Shown: positions 1 to 7,871, counted from the first letter of the stretch. The stretch is DNA of 30,059 nucleotides from Fimenecus sp045632525 (GCA_045632525.1 JAZQWV010000048.1:1-30059); one strand, 5' to 3'. A program made the numbers and translations. The notes: generated by a model from the sequence alone, not told the origin.

Positions 1-2
1 CC

Positions 3-755
3 TTAATCGTTAACTAAATCCTTCATTGAATAGAATCCTGGTTCTTTGCCTACAAGAAATAATCCCGCATTAACTGAACCGTTTGCGAATAATTGCTTTG
101 AATATGCTGAATGTGAAATTTTAATAACTTCATCAGGACCAGCAAAGATTATTTCGTGTTCACCAACAATTGTGCCACCACGAACAGCGTGAATACCAAT
201 TTCGTTCTTTGTTCGTTTCATTCTCTTTGAATGACGGTCAAATTCATAAATTGGTTTTTCTTCAAGCGCCTCCGAAATAGAATCTGCAAGCATTAATGCT
301 GTACCGCTTGGTGCATCAATTTTTTGATTGTGATGAGCTTCAACAATTTCAATATCAAAACTACCCTGAAGAACTTTTGCAGCTTTTTTAGCTAGTTCTG
401 AAACAAGACTTACACCAATTGACATATTAGCAGAGAAGAAAAGTGGAACATTGTTTGAAGCGGTTTTAATATTTTCAATTTGTTGTTCATTTAATCCTGT
501 TGTTGCAATTACAGCAGAAATTTTCTTTTCTTTAGCAAATGTAAGCAAATCTTCAAGTACTGATGGATGTGAAAAGTCAATAATCACATCTGCATCTACA
601 TTGATATCAGAAAAAGATTTAAAAATAGGGAATGTGCATTCAGCATCTGCTAAGTCAACACCTGCAACGATTTCACAATCATTTCTGTTTTCAACACAAG
701 AAGTGATTGCTTTACCCATTTTTCCTAAAGCACCGCTTAAAATAATCCTTGTCAT
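3..755 (-). CDS. dapB: 4-hydroxy-tetrahydrodipicolinate reductase DapB
   Basis: DapB reduces 4-hydroxy-tetrahydrodipicolinate with NAD(P)H in the cytoplasm, a step of lysine and meso-diaminopimelate synthesis. The 250-residue protein is full length for the family. It opens with a Rossmann loop GALGKMG (residues 8-14) and carries the substrate and catalytic signature EAHHNQKIDAPSGTA, with His141, His142 and Lys145 in the usual places. The stop codon lies only 3 bases from the window edge, so the gene is complete but anything downstream is unseen. It follows dapA after 20 bases and is the third gene of asd-dapA-dapB, so it should be under the lysine riboswitch upstream of asd. The ribosome binding site (GGATGTG) is weak. 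Identification is firm from the signature and the neighbours. Confidence 0.97.
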   Translation of the reverse strand: MTRIILSGALGKMGKAITSCVENRNDCEIVAGVDLADAECTFPIFKSFSDINVDADVIIDFSHPSVLEDLLTFAKEKKISAVIATTGLNEQQIENIKTASNNVPLFFSANMSIGVSLVSELAKKAAKVLQGSFDIEIVEAHHNQKIDAPSGTALMLADSISEALEEKPIYEFDRHSKRMKRTKNEIGIHAVRGGTIVGEHEIIFAGPDEVIKISHSAYSKQLFANGSVNAGLFLVGKEPGFYSMKDLVND

Positions 756-775
756 TTTTTCACATCCAATTAAAA

Positions 776-1666
776 TCAGATTAATTCATATTTCTTGAGA
801 ATTGCCTCAAGTTTTTGTGTTTTTGCATCGTCCATTTCACAAAGTGGCATACGAAGTGGACCGACATCAAAGCCCATCATTCTCATTGCAACTTTTACAG
901 GAATTGGGTTAACATCCATAAACATTGCATTAATAAGGTCAAGATATTTAAGCTGGAGTTCAGCACTTTCCTTAACCTTGCCTTCAAGATAAAGAGTTGG
1001 AATATCATGTGCAAGTTTTGGACAGATGTTTGAAAGAACAGAAATTACACCCTTACCACCAAGTGACATTAAAGGCACAATCTGGTCGTCGTTACCTGAA
1101 TAAACATCAAGTTTATCGCCACAAAGTGCAATCGTTTCTGCAATCTGTGAAATGTTACCACTTGCTTCTTTTGTAGCAATAATATTTTTATGCTCACAAA
1201 GTTCAGCATAAGTTGATGGAAGAACATTAACACCAGTTCTGCTAGGAACATTATAAATAATAATTGGTTTTGATGTGTTGTCCGCAATAGCTTGATAGTG
1301 CTTTACAAGACCACGTTGTGAGCATTTGTTGTAATATGGTGTAACAACAAGCATTGCATCTGCACCTGCTTTTTCAGCATCATTTGAAAGCTCAATAGCA
1401 TAAGCAGTTTCGTTACTACCTGTACCTGCAATAACAGGGATTCTATGATTTACAACATCACAAGTGAATTTGATAACATCTGAATGTTCTTTTGGTGTAA
1501 GAGTTGCACTTTCGCCAGTAGTACCACAAATTACAATTGAATCTGTGCCGTTGGCAATGTGAAACTCAAGAAGATTTTCAAGTGACTTATAATTAACACT
1601 TAAATCCTCATTGAAAGGTGTTACAATTGCAACACCACAACCTGTAAAAATAGGATTGTTGCTCAT
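776..1666 (-). CDS. dapA: 4-hydroxy-tetrahydrodipicolinate synthase DapA
   Basis: DapA condenses pyruvate with aspartate semialdehyde, the first committed step towards diaminopimelate and lysine. The protein has 296 residues, the normal length for this TIM-barrel lyase. The Schiff-base lysine is Lys166 in IIATKEASGN. The catalytic partners are visible as Thr49-Thr50 in GTTGES, Tyr138 in IIYNVPSRTG and the carboxylate-binding Arg143. An AAGGAG ribosome binding site precedes the ATG. It lies 23 bases downstream of asd and 20 bases upstream of dapB, so substrate-producing and product-consuming enzymes flank it in pathway order. Related aldolases of the DapA/NanA family exist, but the operon context makes the lysine-pathway role very likely. 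Confidence 0.97.
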   Translation of the reverse strand: MSNNPIFTGCGVAIVTPFNEDLSVNYKSLENLLEFHIANGTDSIVICGTTGESATLTPKEHSDVIKFTCDVVNHRIPVIAGTGSNETAYAIELSNDAEKAGADAMLVVTPYYNKCSQRGLVKHYQAIADNTSKPIIIYNVPSRTGVNVLPSTYAELCEHKNIIATKEASGNISQIAETIALCGDKLDVYSGNDDQIVPLMSLGGKGVISVLSNICPKLAHDIPTLYLEGKVKESAELQLKYLDLINAMFMDVNPIPVKVAMRMMGFDVGPLRMPLCEMDDAKTQKLEAILKKYELI

Positions 1667-1689
1667 AATAAATTCTCCTTAATTGGAAA

Positions 1690-2769
1690 TTAGTCCATAT
1701 AACCTTCTGCGCAAAGAAGTTCAGCCATAAGAACTGCACCACCAGCAGCACCACGAAGAGTGTTATGTGAAAGACATACAAACTTGTAGTCATACTGTGT
1801 GTCTTCACGAAGACGACCGATTGAAATTGCCATACCGCCTTCAAGGTCTCTTTGAAGTTTAGTCTGTGGCATATTATCTTCTTCAAAATAGTGAAGGAAC
1901 TGCTTTGGTGCGTGTGGAAGGTCTAATTCCTGTGCGCGACCAGCAAATTCTTTCCATATATTTAATATTTCTTCTTTTGATGGTTTATTCTCAAATCTTA
2001 CAAACACTGCACCCATGTGACCGTTTGAAACAGGAACACGGATACACTGTGCTGTGAAGTTTGGTTCAGTTGCAGAAACAATTTTGTCGCCCTCAACTTT
2101 ACCCCAGATTTTAAGTGGCTCTTTTTCACTCTTTTCTTCTTCACCACCGATAAATGGAATAACATTGTCAATCATTTCAGGCCATGTGTCAAATGTTTTG
2201 CCTGCACCTGAAATTGCTTGATATGTACAAACAAGAACATCTTTAATACCAAACTTTGAAAGTGGGAAGAGAGCAGGCACATAACTCTGAAGTGAACAGT
2301 TTGATTTAACTGCAATAAATCCGCGTTTTGTACCAAGTCTTTTTCTCTGTGCAGGAATAATTGCTGCGTGGTCTGCGTTGAGTTCAGGAACAATCATAGG
2401 AACATCAGGAGTATGTCTGTGTGCACTGTTGTTTGAAATAACAGGGCATTCTGCTTTTGCATAAGCTTCTTCTAATGCCTTGATTTCATCTTTCTTCATA
2501 TCAACAGCACAGAATACAAAATCAACCTGTGATGCAATTTTTTCAATATCTGCAGTAGCGTCCATAACAATAATATCTTTCATTGCTTCTGGAATTTCTA
2601 CATCCATACACCATTTTGCGCCAACAGCATCAGAATACTTCTTGCCAGCTGAACGTGGGCTTGCTGCCAAAACCTTAACTTCAAACCATGGGTGGTTATC
2701 GAGAAGAGTCATAAAACGCTGACCAACCATACCAGTTGCGCCAATTACACCAACATTATACTTTTTCAC
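1690..2769 (-). CDS. asd: Aspartate-semialdehyde dehydrogenase
   Basis: This enzyme reduces aspartyl phosphate to aspartate semialdehyde with NADPH, feeding lysine, diaminopimelate, threonine and methionine synthesis. The 359-residue protein begins with an NADP-binding loop GATGMVGQ (residues 10-17). It has the catalytic cysteine Cys158 in KSNCSLQ and the catalytic histidine His251 in VSNGHMGAVF. From memory it fits the archaeal/fungal-type Asd subfamily (TIGR00978-like) better than the E. coli type. The start codon is GTG, chosen because GGAGG sits 8 bases upstream and no ATG precedes it in frame. It is the first gene of asd-dapA-dapB and lies directly behind a lysine riboswitch and terminator, so excess lysine should switch off the operon. 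Confidence 0.96.
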   Translation of the reverse strand: MKKYNVGVIGATGMVGQRFMTLLDNHPWFEVKVLAASPRSAGKKYSDAVGAKWCMDVEIPEAMKDIIVMDATADIEKIASQVDFVFCAVDMKKDEIKALEEAYAKAECPVISNNSAHRHTPDVPMIVPELNADHAAIIPAQRKRLGTKRGFIAVKSNCSLQSYVPALFPLSKFGIKDVLVCTYQAISGAGKTFDTWPEMIDNVIPFIGGEEEKSEKEPLKIWGKVEGDKIVSATEPNFTAQCIRVPVSNGHMGAVFVRFENKPSKEEILNIWKEFAGRAQELDLPHAPKQFLHYFEEDNMPQTKLQRDLEGGMAISIGRLREDTQYDYKFVCLSHNTLRGAAGGAVLMAELLCAEGYMD

Positions 2770-2810
2770 TTGAAATTACCTCCAAAAAATGATAATATAT
2801 CATTCGTTAT

Positions 2811-2845
2811 AAAAAATCAGTAATGATTATGACACCATTACTGAA
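2811..2845 (-). terminator. Riboswitch-controlled terminator in the asd leader
   Basis: Read leftward, an 8-bp perfect stem CAGTAATG/CATTACTG (arms 2836-2843 and 2818-2825, loop of 10) is followed at once by a run of six T, about 40 bases before the asd start. The stem is AT-rich and so not strong by itself. Its position after the lysine aptamer fits the expression platform of an L-box switch that ends transcription when lysine is bound. A second hairpin (2859-2866 with 2872-2879) lies between aptamer and terminator. Confidence 0.75.
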
Positions 2846-2877
2846 TAAAAATACATAGGTATTATGGTTTTCATAAT

Positions 2878-3047
2878 ACGAAAGCACTCCATCAAATAAT
2901 GATGACAGTTGCATTACTGTTAATAATACAACCAGAAAAACATTTCCCAAGCCCTGTTTTTCTTCGGCAACAAACCCTTTTTCGTTTCATCAAAAACTCT
3001 TGGGAGTTTCAAAAACGATACTGATTTTTGTTGCGCCTCAATCGCTT
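2878..3047 (-). promoter_or_regulatory. Lysine riboswitch (L box) upstream of asd
   Basis: The leftward RNA shows the L-box landmarks in order: GAGGCGCAAC near the 5' end, CAGTA about 13 bases later, GTTGCCGAAG and then GGGCTTGGGAAA in the middle, a hairpin TTGTATTA/TAATGCAA, ACTGTCA, and a closing GGAGTGCTTTC. The outer stem pairs AAAGC (about 3043-3047) with GCTTT (about 2881-2885). The motif order matches the lysine aptamer described upstream of B. subtilis lysC. It is followed by a terminator hairpin and then by asd-dapA-dapB, the genes such a switch would be expected to control. The ends are approximate because they rest on hand folding. Confidence 0.93.
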
Positions 3048-3056
3048 TAATATAAT
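3028..3056 (+). promoter_or_regulatory. Likely promoter of queA-tgt
   Basis: TTGTTG (3028-3033), a 17-base spacer and a perfect TATAAT (3051-3056) point rightward, with a start expected near 3063 and a leader of about 57 bases before the queA ATG. The -35 box lies inside DNA that encodes the lysine aptamer of the opposing transcript. The -10 box is consensus while the -35 is only partial. Confidence 0.6.
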
Positions 3057-3080
3057 ACCATTATAAAGCACTTGTGTCAA
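3052..3080 (-). promoter_or_regulatory. Promoter of asd-dapA-dapB
   Basis: On the minus strand a perfect -35 box TTGACA (3075-3080) is separated by 17 bases from a -10 box TATTAT (3052-3057). Transcription would begin near 3045, at the 5' edge of the lysine aptamer, as expected for riboswitch leaders. The -10 box almost coincides with the -10 box of the opposing queA promoter. Confidence 0.8.
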
Positions 3081-3119
3081 ACATTTTTAACATTTTCTAT
3101 ATTTTCACGGAGAAACATA

Positions 3120-4148
3120 ATGAAAAAATCACACTTTTACTACGATTTGCCCAAAGAATTGATAGCTCAGACACCAATTGAGCCTCGAGACCATTCAAAA
3201 ATGATGGTTTTATCAAGAAAAAATAACACTGTTGAACATAAGCATTTTTATGATTTTATTGACTATTTAAACCCAGGAGATTGCTTGATTCTCAACAATA
3301 CAAGAGTTTTACCAGCAAGAATGTATGGGGTGAAAAAAGATTCAGGCGCTATTGTTGAATTTTTGCTTCTTAATAACCTTGGTAATGACCGTTGGGAAAC
3401 AATTACAGGACCCGGAAAAAAAGCTAAAGTAGATGCTGAATTTTCATTTGGTGACGGAATTTTAAGTTGCAAAATTGAAGAAGTATTAGAAAACGGCAAC
3501 AGAATTGCAAAATTCAGTTATGATGCTTCAAATATCTATGAAATTTTAGATAAAGTTGGCGAAATGCCATTACCTCATTATATTACTGAAAAACTTGATG
3601 ATAAAGAGCGCTATCAAACTGTTTATTCTAAAGAGTTAGGCTCTGCTGCAGCACCAACTGCGGGACTCCATTTTACTGATGATATAATGGCTAAGATTCA
3701 AGAAAAAGGTATTAAAATTGGATATGTCACTCTGCATGTTGGTATTGGTACTTTTAGACCCGTCAAAGCTGAAAATATCGAAGACCATGAGATGCATTCG
3801 GAACACTATCAAATACCTAAAGAAACCGCTGATTTAATAAACGAAACCAAGAGAAGTGGTGGAAGGGTAGTCGCAGTTGGAACAACTTGTTGTAGAACTC
3901 TTGAAAGTGTTATGAAAAGTCAGGGTGAAATGAAAGAGTTTGACGACTGGACCAATATCTTCATTTATCCAGGATATAAGTTTAAGTGTATTGATGCGCT
4001 TCTTACAAATTTTCATTTACCTGAAAGTACATTAATCATGCTTGTGTCTGCTTTATATGATAGAGAACGAATTTTAGAAGCATACAATACTGCAGTTAAA
4101 GAAAAATATAGATTCTTTAGTTTTGGCGATTGTATGTTTATACAATAA
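3120..4148 (+). CDS. queA: S-adenosylmethionine:tRNA ribosyltransferase-isomerase QueA
   Basis: QueA transfers and isomerises the ribosyl group of SAM onto preQ1-modified tRNA, giving epoxyqueuosine at the wobble position of GUN-anticodon tRNAs. The protein has 342 residues from the ATG at 3120, about the length I recall for Bacillus QueA. Family motifs are present: YDLPKELIAQTPIEPRDHSKM at the N-terminus, NNTRVLPAR, the central AAPTAGLHFT segment, LHVGIGTFRPV, and a C-terminal FGDCMFIQ. An earlier TTG at 3072 is in frame. The ATG is preferred because CACGGAG sits just before it and the protein then starts MKKSHFYYDLP, as family members do. tgt follows after 10 bases, so the two steps of queuosine insertion are co-expressed. 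Confidence 0.97.
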   Translation: MKKSHFYYDLPKELIAQTPIEPRDHSKMMVLSRKNNTVEHKHFYDFIDYLNPGDCLILNNTRVLPARMYGVKKDSGAIVEFLLLNNLGNDRWETITGPGKKAKVDAEFSFGDGILSCKIEEVLENGNRIAKFSYDASNIYEILDKVGEMPLPHYITEKLDDKERYQTVYSKELGSAAAPTAGLHFTDDIMAKIQEKGIKIGYVTLHVGIGTFRPVKAENIEDHEMHSEHYQIPKETADLINETKRSGGRVVAVGTTCCRTLESVMKSQGEMKEFDDWTNIFIYPGYKFKCIDALLTNFHLPESTLIMLVSALYDRERILEAYNTAVKEKYRFFSFGDCMFIQ

Positions 4149-4158
4149 GGAGAAGTTT

Positions 4159-5289
4159 ATGTATAAACTAATTAAAAAATGTGGAAATGCACGACGCGGT
4201 GAATTTCAAACAGTTCATGGTACTGTTCAAACTCCTGCTTTTATGAATGTTGCAACACAAGGTGCAATCAAAGGTGGTGTTTCTGCATATGATTTAAAAG
4301 ATATTAATTGTCAGGTGCAATTATGTAATACATATCATTTGCATTTGAGACCAACTGATACGCTTGTAAAAGAAATGGGCGGACTTCATAATTTTACAGG
4401 TTGGAGTGGTCCTATTCTTACGGATAGTGGAGGATTTCAAGTTTTTTCACTTTCTTCGCTTCGTAAAATTAAAGAGGAAGGCGTGTATTTTTCTTCTCAT
4501 ATTGATGGTCGCAAGATTTTTATGGGGCCTGAAGAAAGCATGCAAATTCAATCAAATCTTGGTTCAACAATAGCTATGGCATTTGATGAGTGCGTTGAAA
4601 ACCCTGCAAAATATGAATATTCAAAACAGTCTTGTGAAAGAACTACAAGATGGCTTATTCGTTGTAAAGCAGAGATGGAGCGTCTTAATGCTTTGCCTGA
4701 CACTATAAATAAAAATCAGTTGCTTTTTGGTATAAATCAGGGTTGCACATTTGATGATTTGCGTGTTGAACATATGAAAGAAATAGCAAAACTTGACCTT
4801 GATGGTTATGCTATTGGTGGTCTTGCAGTTGGTGAACCTAAAGAAGATATGTATCGCATAATTTCTGCAGTTGAACCATATATGCCTGCCGATAAAATTA
4901 GATACCTTATGGGCGTTGGCACACCGGGTAACATTTTAGAAGCAGTCAGAAGGGGAGTTGACCTTTTTGACTGTGTTATGCCGAGCAGAAATGCTCGTCA
5001 TGGACAACTCTTTACAGATGCTGGTATTATCAACATAAATAATAAGAAGTATGAAAAAGACGAATTACCAATTGACCCAACTTGTAATTGTCCAACTTGT
5101 CAGAGGCATTCAAGAGCATATATTCGTCATCTATTCAAAGCTCAAGAGATTCTTGCAATGCGACTTTGTGTTATGCATAATTTGTATTTCTATAACAATT
5201 TGATGACAAAAATTCGTGAAGCTCTTGATAATGATACTTTTGAAGAATTCTATACTAAATATGTTGATAGATTAGACACTAGAATATAA
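4159..5289 (+). CDS. tgt: tRNA-guanine transglycosylase Tgt
   Basis: Tgt exchanges guanine-34 of GUN-anticodon tRNAs for preQ1. The 376-residue protein starts at the ATG behind AAGGAGAAG. Active-site residues are visible as Asp89 in LTDSGGFQ (general acid/base), Asp143 and Cys145 in AFDEC, Gln194 in GINQGC, the base-recognition loop GGLAVGE, and the nucleophile Asp271 in DLFDCVMPSR. The zinc ligands are Cys309, Cys311, Cys314 and His340. Asp143, Cys145, Gln194 and the GGLAV loop match residues described for preQ1 recognition in bacterial Tgt, so preQ1 rather than queuine is the expected substrate. The segment GINQGC differs from the common GIVQGG. It follows queA directly and precedes yajC, a widespread gene order. 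Confidence 0.97.
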   Translation: MYKLIKKCGNARRGEFQTVHGTVQTPAFMNVATQGAIKGGVSAYDLKDINCQVQLCNTYHLHLRPTDTLVKEMGGLHNFTGWSGPILTDSGGFQVFSLSSLRKIKEEGVYFSSHIDGRKIFMGPEESMQIQSNLGSTIAMAFDECVENPAKYEYSKQSCERTTRWLIRCKAEMERLNALPDTINKNQLLFGINQGCTFDDLRVEHMKEIAKLDLDGYAIGGLAVGEPKEDMYRIISAVEPYMPADKIRYLMGVGTPGNILEAVRRGVDLFDCVMPSRNARHGQLFTDAGIININNKKYEKDELPIDPTCNCPTCQRHSRAYIRHLFKAQEILAMRLCVMHNLYFYNNLMTKIREALDNDTFEEFYTKYVDRLDTRI

Positions 5290-5312
5290 TTTAGTAAAAT
5301 TTAGAAAATATA

Positions 5313-5341
5313 TTGCAAAATTTATTTAGTTTATGTATAAT
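5313..5341 (+). promoter_or_regulatory. Promoter of yajC
   Basis: TTGCAA (5313-5318), a 17-base spacer and a perfect TATAAT (5336-5341) lie in the tgt-yajC gap. The start would be near 5348, giving a leader of about 30 bases with a GGAGGA ribosome binding site. It would let yajC be transcribed apart from queA-tgt. Confidence 0.65.
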
Positions 5342-5378
5342 AATAAAGTTATTATGAAACATTTTGGAGGATATTGAA

Positions 5379-5786
5379 ATGTCAAACTTTTTTTCACTTT
5401 TAATGATGGCACCAGCTGCTGGCACAGAAGGCCAGACAGGTGGTAATTGGACTATGTTTATATTCATAGGTATCATGATTGCTGCAATGTATTTTACAAC
5501 AATTAGACCACAGAAAAAACAGCAAAAGAGAGAACAAGAAATTCGTGAAAACACACAAATCGGTGATGAAATCACAACAATTGGTGGTATCTGCGGTAAA
5601 GTTGTTGCGGTTAAAGAAGATTCAATTGTTATTGAAACAGGTTCTGATAGAAATAAGATTAAGTTCATGAAATATGCTATTCAGACAAACCACACAGCTA
5701 ACGAAAAGATTCAGGCTGAGCGTGAAGCTGCAAGAGCTGCAATGGCTGAGAAAAAAGACAAAAAGTCTAAAAAAGACGAAGAATAA
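5379..5786 (+). CDS. yajC: Preprotein translocase subunit YajC
   Basis: YajC is a small membrane protein that associates with the SecDF part of the Sec translocase. The 135-residue product has one membrane segment at about residues 25-41, followed by the family landmark TIRPQKKQQK, the stretch IGDEITTIGGICGKV, and a highly charged lysine- and glutamate-rich tail from about residue 105. An in-frame TTG lies at 5364, but GGAGGA ahead of the ATG at 5379 and the N-terminal MSNFF favour the later start. tgt-yajC adjacency is common, and secD/secF often follow. Here they do not: a terminator and an unrelated membrane gene come next. Confidence 0.95.
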   Translation: MSNFFSLLMMAPAAGTEGQTGGNWTMFIFIGIMIAAMYFTTIRPQKKQQKREQEIRENTQIGDEITTIGGICGKVVAVKEDSIVIETGSDRNKIKFMKYAIQTNHTANEKIQAEREAARAAMAEKKDKKSKKDEE

Positions 5787-5807
5787 TCTAACATAAAAAT
5801 CAACTAC

Positions 5808-5843
5808 CCCTCATATTCTTTATTGAATGTGAGGGATTTTTTT
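5808..5843 (+). terminator. Rho-independent terminator after yajC
   Basis: An 11-bp stem (5808-5818 with 5825-5835, one G-U pair, loop of 6) is followed by A and seven T. It ends directly against the ATG of the next gene at 5844. The 3' arm GTGAGGG also looks like that gene's only ribosome binding site. Confidence 0.88.
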
Positions 5844-6254
5844 ATGCGTAAAAAACTTGTTAAAAGAAAAGAATATCCAGAAATTATTGAAAATCTTATT
5901 GGGGTTGCAATATCATCCGTAGTTGGTGTTGCAATATCATTTCTACTTTCAGTTTTCTTTTCTTTTATTATAAATAAGTCACAGAAATTACCTGAAAATC
6001 TTTTGTGGTATTTAATGGGGGTAATTCTTGTAGGTGCCTTTACAAATGGCTTTATCTCAACATTTAGATGTAAGTTAAAAGGCATTATCTCTGGTTTGAC
6101 TTCGGCTGTCTTATTTTCTTTGTTTATAACTGTTACGTTATTGGCATTTTCTGGCGGACATATAGAAGGTAAAACAGGTGTTCTGTATATCTTGATATTT
6201 GTTTTTTCAGCACTTGGTGGCGTTATTGGTGCAAATACAAAAAGACGAAAATAA
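5844..6254 (+). CDS. TIGR04086-type four-helix membrane protein
   Basis: This is a 136-residue integral membrane protein of unknown function. Hydrophobic segments run at about residues 18-43, 53-75, 80-102 and 112-131. The N-terminus (MRKKLVKRKE) and C-terminus (NTKRRK) are strongly basic, which suggests both ends are cytoplasmic. Length, four-helix layout and position behind yajC fit the TIGR04086 family (YrzE-like) found in Firmicutes. That assignment is from memory and needs a profile search. The start at 5844 avoids beginning inside the terminator stem. Translation would use GAGGG, which is buried in the yajC terminator stem, so expression depends on read-through. The SpoIIM-like gene follows after 11 bases. 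Confidence 0.75.
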   Translation: MRKKLVKRKEYPEIIENLIGVAISSVVGVAISFLLSVFFSFIINKSQKLPENLLWYLMGVILVGAFTNGFISTFRCKLKGIISGLTSAVLFSLFITVTLLAFSGGHIEGKTGVLYILIFVFSALGGVIGANTKRRK

Positions 6255-6265
6255 GGAATGATTAA

Positions 6266-6904
6266 ATGTCAAAAGTAATAAGAATTAAAAGACCATATCG
6301 AAAAGTAAAAGCTAAAAAGAAAATAAATTTTGCTGATATATTCAGCGAGAAGTATAAGGTTATTCTTTTGCTTGTCTCAATTTCATCTGTTTTATTTGGT
6401 AGTTTTATATTTAATGGTTTTAATGATGCGTCATTTAGTCAGATAATAGAAAATAAAATTTCACTATTTGAGTCAAAAGAATTATTAAAAATTTTATTGT
6501 TTTTTATTAAGACAGAATTGATTTATTTTGCTTTTGCAATGGTTATTGGAACGAGTTTCATAGGTACACCGTTAACGATTGTTCCAATATCTATAAGGTG
6601 TATTGTTACTGGCTTTTTAGGTGGATATATGTATAATGAATATGAACTAAAAGGCGTGCTGTTTTGTTTGCTGTTTATATTTCCGTACACGGCAATTGCC
6701 ACAACATCACTTTTATTTGCATCAAATGAAAGTATATATATGTCGGCTAAAAACTATAATACAATAACAAATAAAAATACAGCTGACGATATTTCTGTCA
6801 AGCTGTATTTGCTAAGATATTTTATTCTGGCAATAATCAATTGTGTTTGCGCATTATTTAACAGTTTATTGATTGTTGTGTTTATTGATAAAATTAATCT
6901 TTGA
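6266..6904 (+). CDS. spoIIM: SpoIIM-like membrane protein (stage II sporulation protein M family)
   Basis: SpoIIM belongs to the SpoIIDMP complex that drives membrane migration during forespore engulfment. The 212-residue product matches the family length (about 214 in B. subtilis). It has a basic N-terminus (residues 1-20) and about five membrane segments at roughly 31-50, 75-98, 100-121, 129-152 and 181-207. The GxSFIGTPLTIVPISIRCIVTGFLGGY stretch (about residues 95-121) resembles the family core. In B. subtilis spoIIM lies near the xerD gene ripX, and here a XerC/D-type recombinase is the next gene, which supports the call. The last 11 bases overlap the end of that opposing gene. Similarity is judged by eye, so confidence is moderate. 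Confidence 0.7.
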   Translation: MSKVIRIKRPYRKVKAKKKINFADIFSEKYKVILLLVSISSVLFGSFIFNGFNDASFSQIIENKISLFESKELLKILLFFIKTELIYFAFAMVIGTSFIGTPLTIVPISIRCIVTGFLGGYMYNEYELKGVLFCLLFIFPYTAIATTSLLFASNESIYMSAKNYNTITNKNTADDISVKLYLLRYFILAIINCVCALFNSLLIVVFIDKINL

Positions 6905-7871
6905 GTTTGATGTTTGCCAATGGATTTGATTCAGATGCTTTTTTGAGTTGCTCATCAACAATATGAGTGTATATTTCTGTTGTACCCAAATTTTCATGAC
7001 CAAGAATGTCTTTTAAAATAAGAACATCAACATTACCGTGTTGATACATAAGTGTTGCTGCTGTATGTCTTAATTTATGGACAGAATAGCCTTCAAGACC
7101 GCATTTTTCAAGACAATCATAAACTATATGCTGAACTGTTTTAGGGCTTATGCGCTTATTTCTGCTGCTTAAAAACAAAGCATTTCTATCACTAGTAGGA
7201 ACACCATCAACAGGTCTTATAGCCATATATTGAGCAAACGCATCAAGACAAGCATCATTAAGATAAATTGTTCTTTCTTTATTACCTTTACCCGTAACTC
7301 TTAAAGTGTGGTCATCACGAATGTCGTTATAGTTAAGACTAACTAATTCTGATAAACGCAAACCGCAATTTAAGAAAAATACAAGAATACAATAGTCTCG
7401 TTCTTTATGCTTGCCATCAACAGATTTCAATAGTTTTATGCTCTCTTCAAGTGTCAAATACTTTGGGAGAGCTTTTTTTAATCTTGGAGAGTCAAGAACT
7501 TCCATAGGATTGTTTTCTATAATATTCTTTTGCTTATCAAGATATTTAAAGAATGTTCGTAAGCATGAAACTTTTCTTGCTCTTGCGGCTTCTTGATTAT
7601 CTCTTTCATTCTTACAGTATGAAAGAAAGGCATAAGCATCATTTAATGTTATTGTTTTTACAAAAGCTTCGTCTATATCTAAAATATCTATTTCTTCAAA
7701 GTCGATAGTAGGGGGGACTAAACCTCTGTATTGTTTGATAAATTTAAAGAAAAGCCTTAAATCTGAAGAGTATTCTTCGATAGTTAATACAGATTTGTTT
7801 TTAATAACGTCAAGATAAACTAAAAAGTCTTTGATGATTATTGGAAGACCAAAATAATTTACTTTTTTCAT
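6894..7871 (-). CDS. XerC/XerD-type tyrosine recombinase
   Basis: This 325-residue site-specific recombinase has an N-terminal SAM-like DNA-binding domain (about residues 10-115) and a C-terminal catalytic domain with the full catalytic set: Arg172 in GLRLSEL, Lys195 in GKGNKER, His265 and Arg268 in HKLRHT, His292 in LGHENL, and the nucleophile Tyr301 in EIYTH. Length and motifs match chromosome dimer resolvases rather than phage integrases. Position next to a spoIIM-like gene suggests the XerD role, but no dif site is visible here. The ATG follows AGGTGAT. Just upstream lies a 17-base palindrome and a long empty AT-rich stretch. No phage or element genes surround it, so a housekeeping role is preferred. 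Confidence 0.93.
   Translation of the reverse strand: MKKVNYFGLPIIIKDFLVYLDVIKNKSVLTIEEYSSDLRLFFKFIKQYRGLVPPTIDFEEIDILDIDEAFVKTITLNDAYAFLSYCKNERDNQEAARARKVSCLRTFFKYLDKQKNIIENNPMEVLDSPRLKKALPKYLTLEESIKLLKSVDGKHKERDYCILVFFLNCGLRLSELVSLNYNDIRDDHTLRVTGKGNKERTIYLNDACLDAFAQYMAIRPVDGVPTSDRNALFLSSRNKRISPKTVQHIVYDCLEKCGLEGYSVHKLRHTAATLMYQHGNVDVLILKDILGHENLGTTEIYTHIVDEQLKKASESNPLANIKLKD

Noticed and set aside
3057..3119. A preQ1 riboswitch ahead of queA-tgt.
   Set aside because: The short leader lacks the small C-rich pseudoknot pattern, and such switches usually precede preQ1 synthesis or transport genes.
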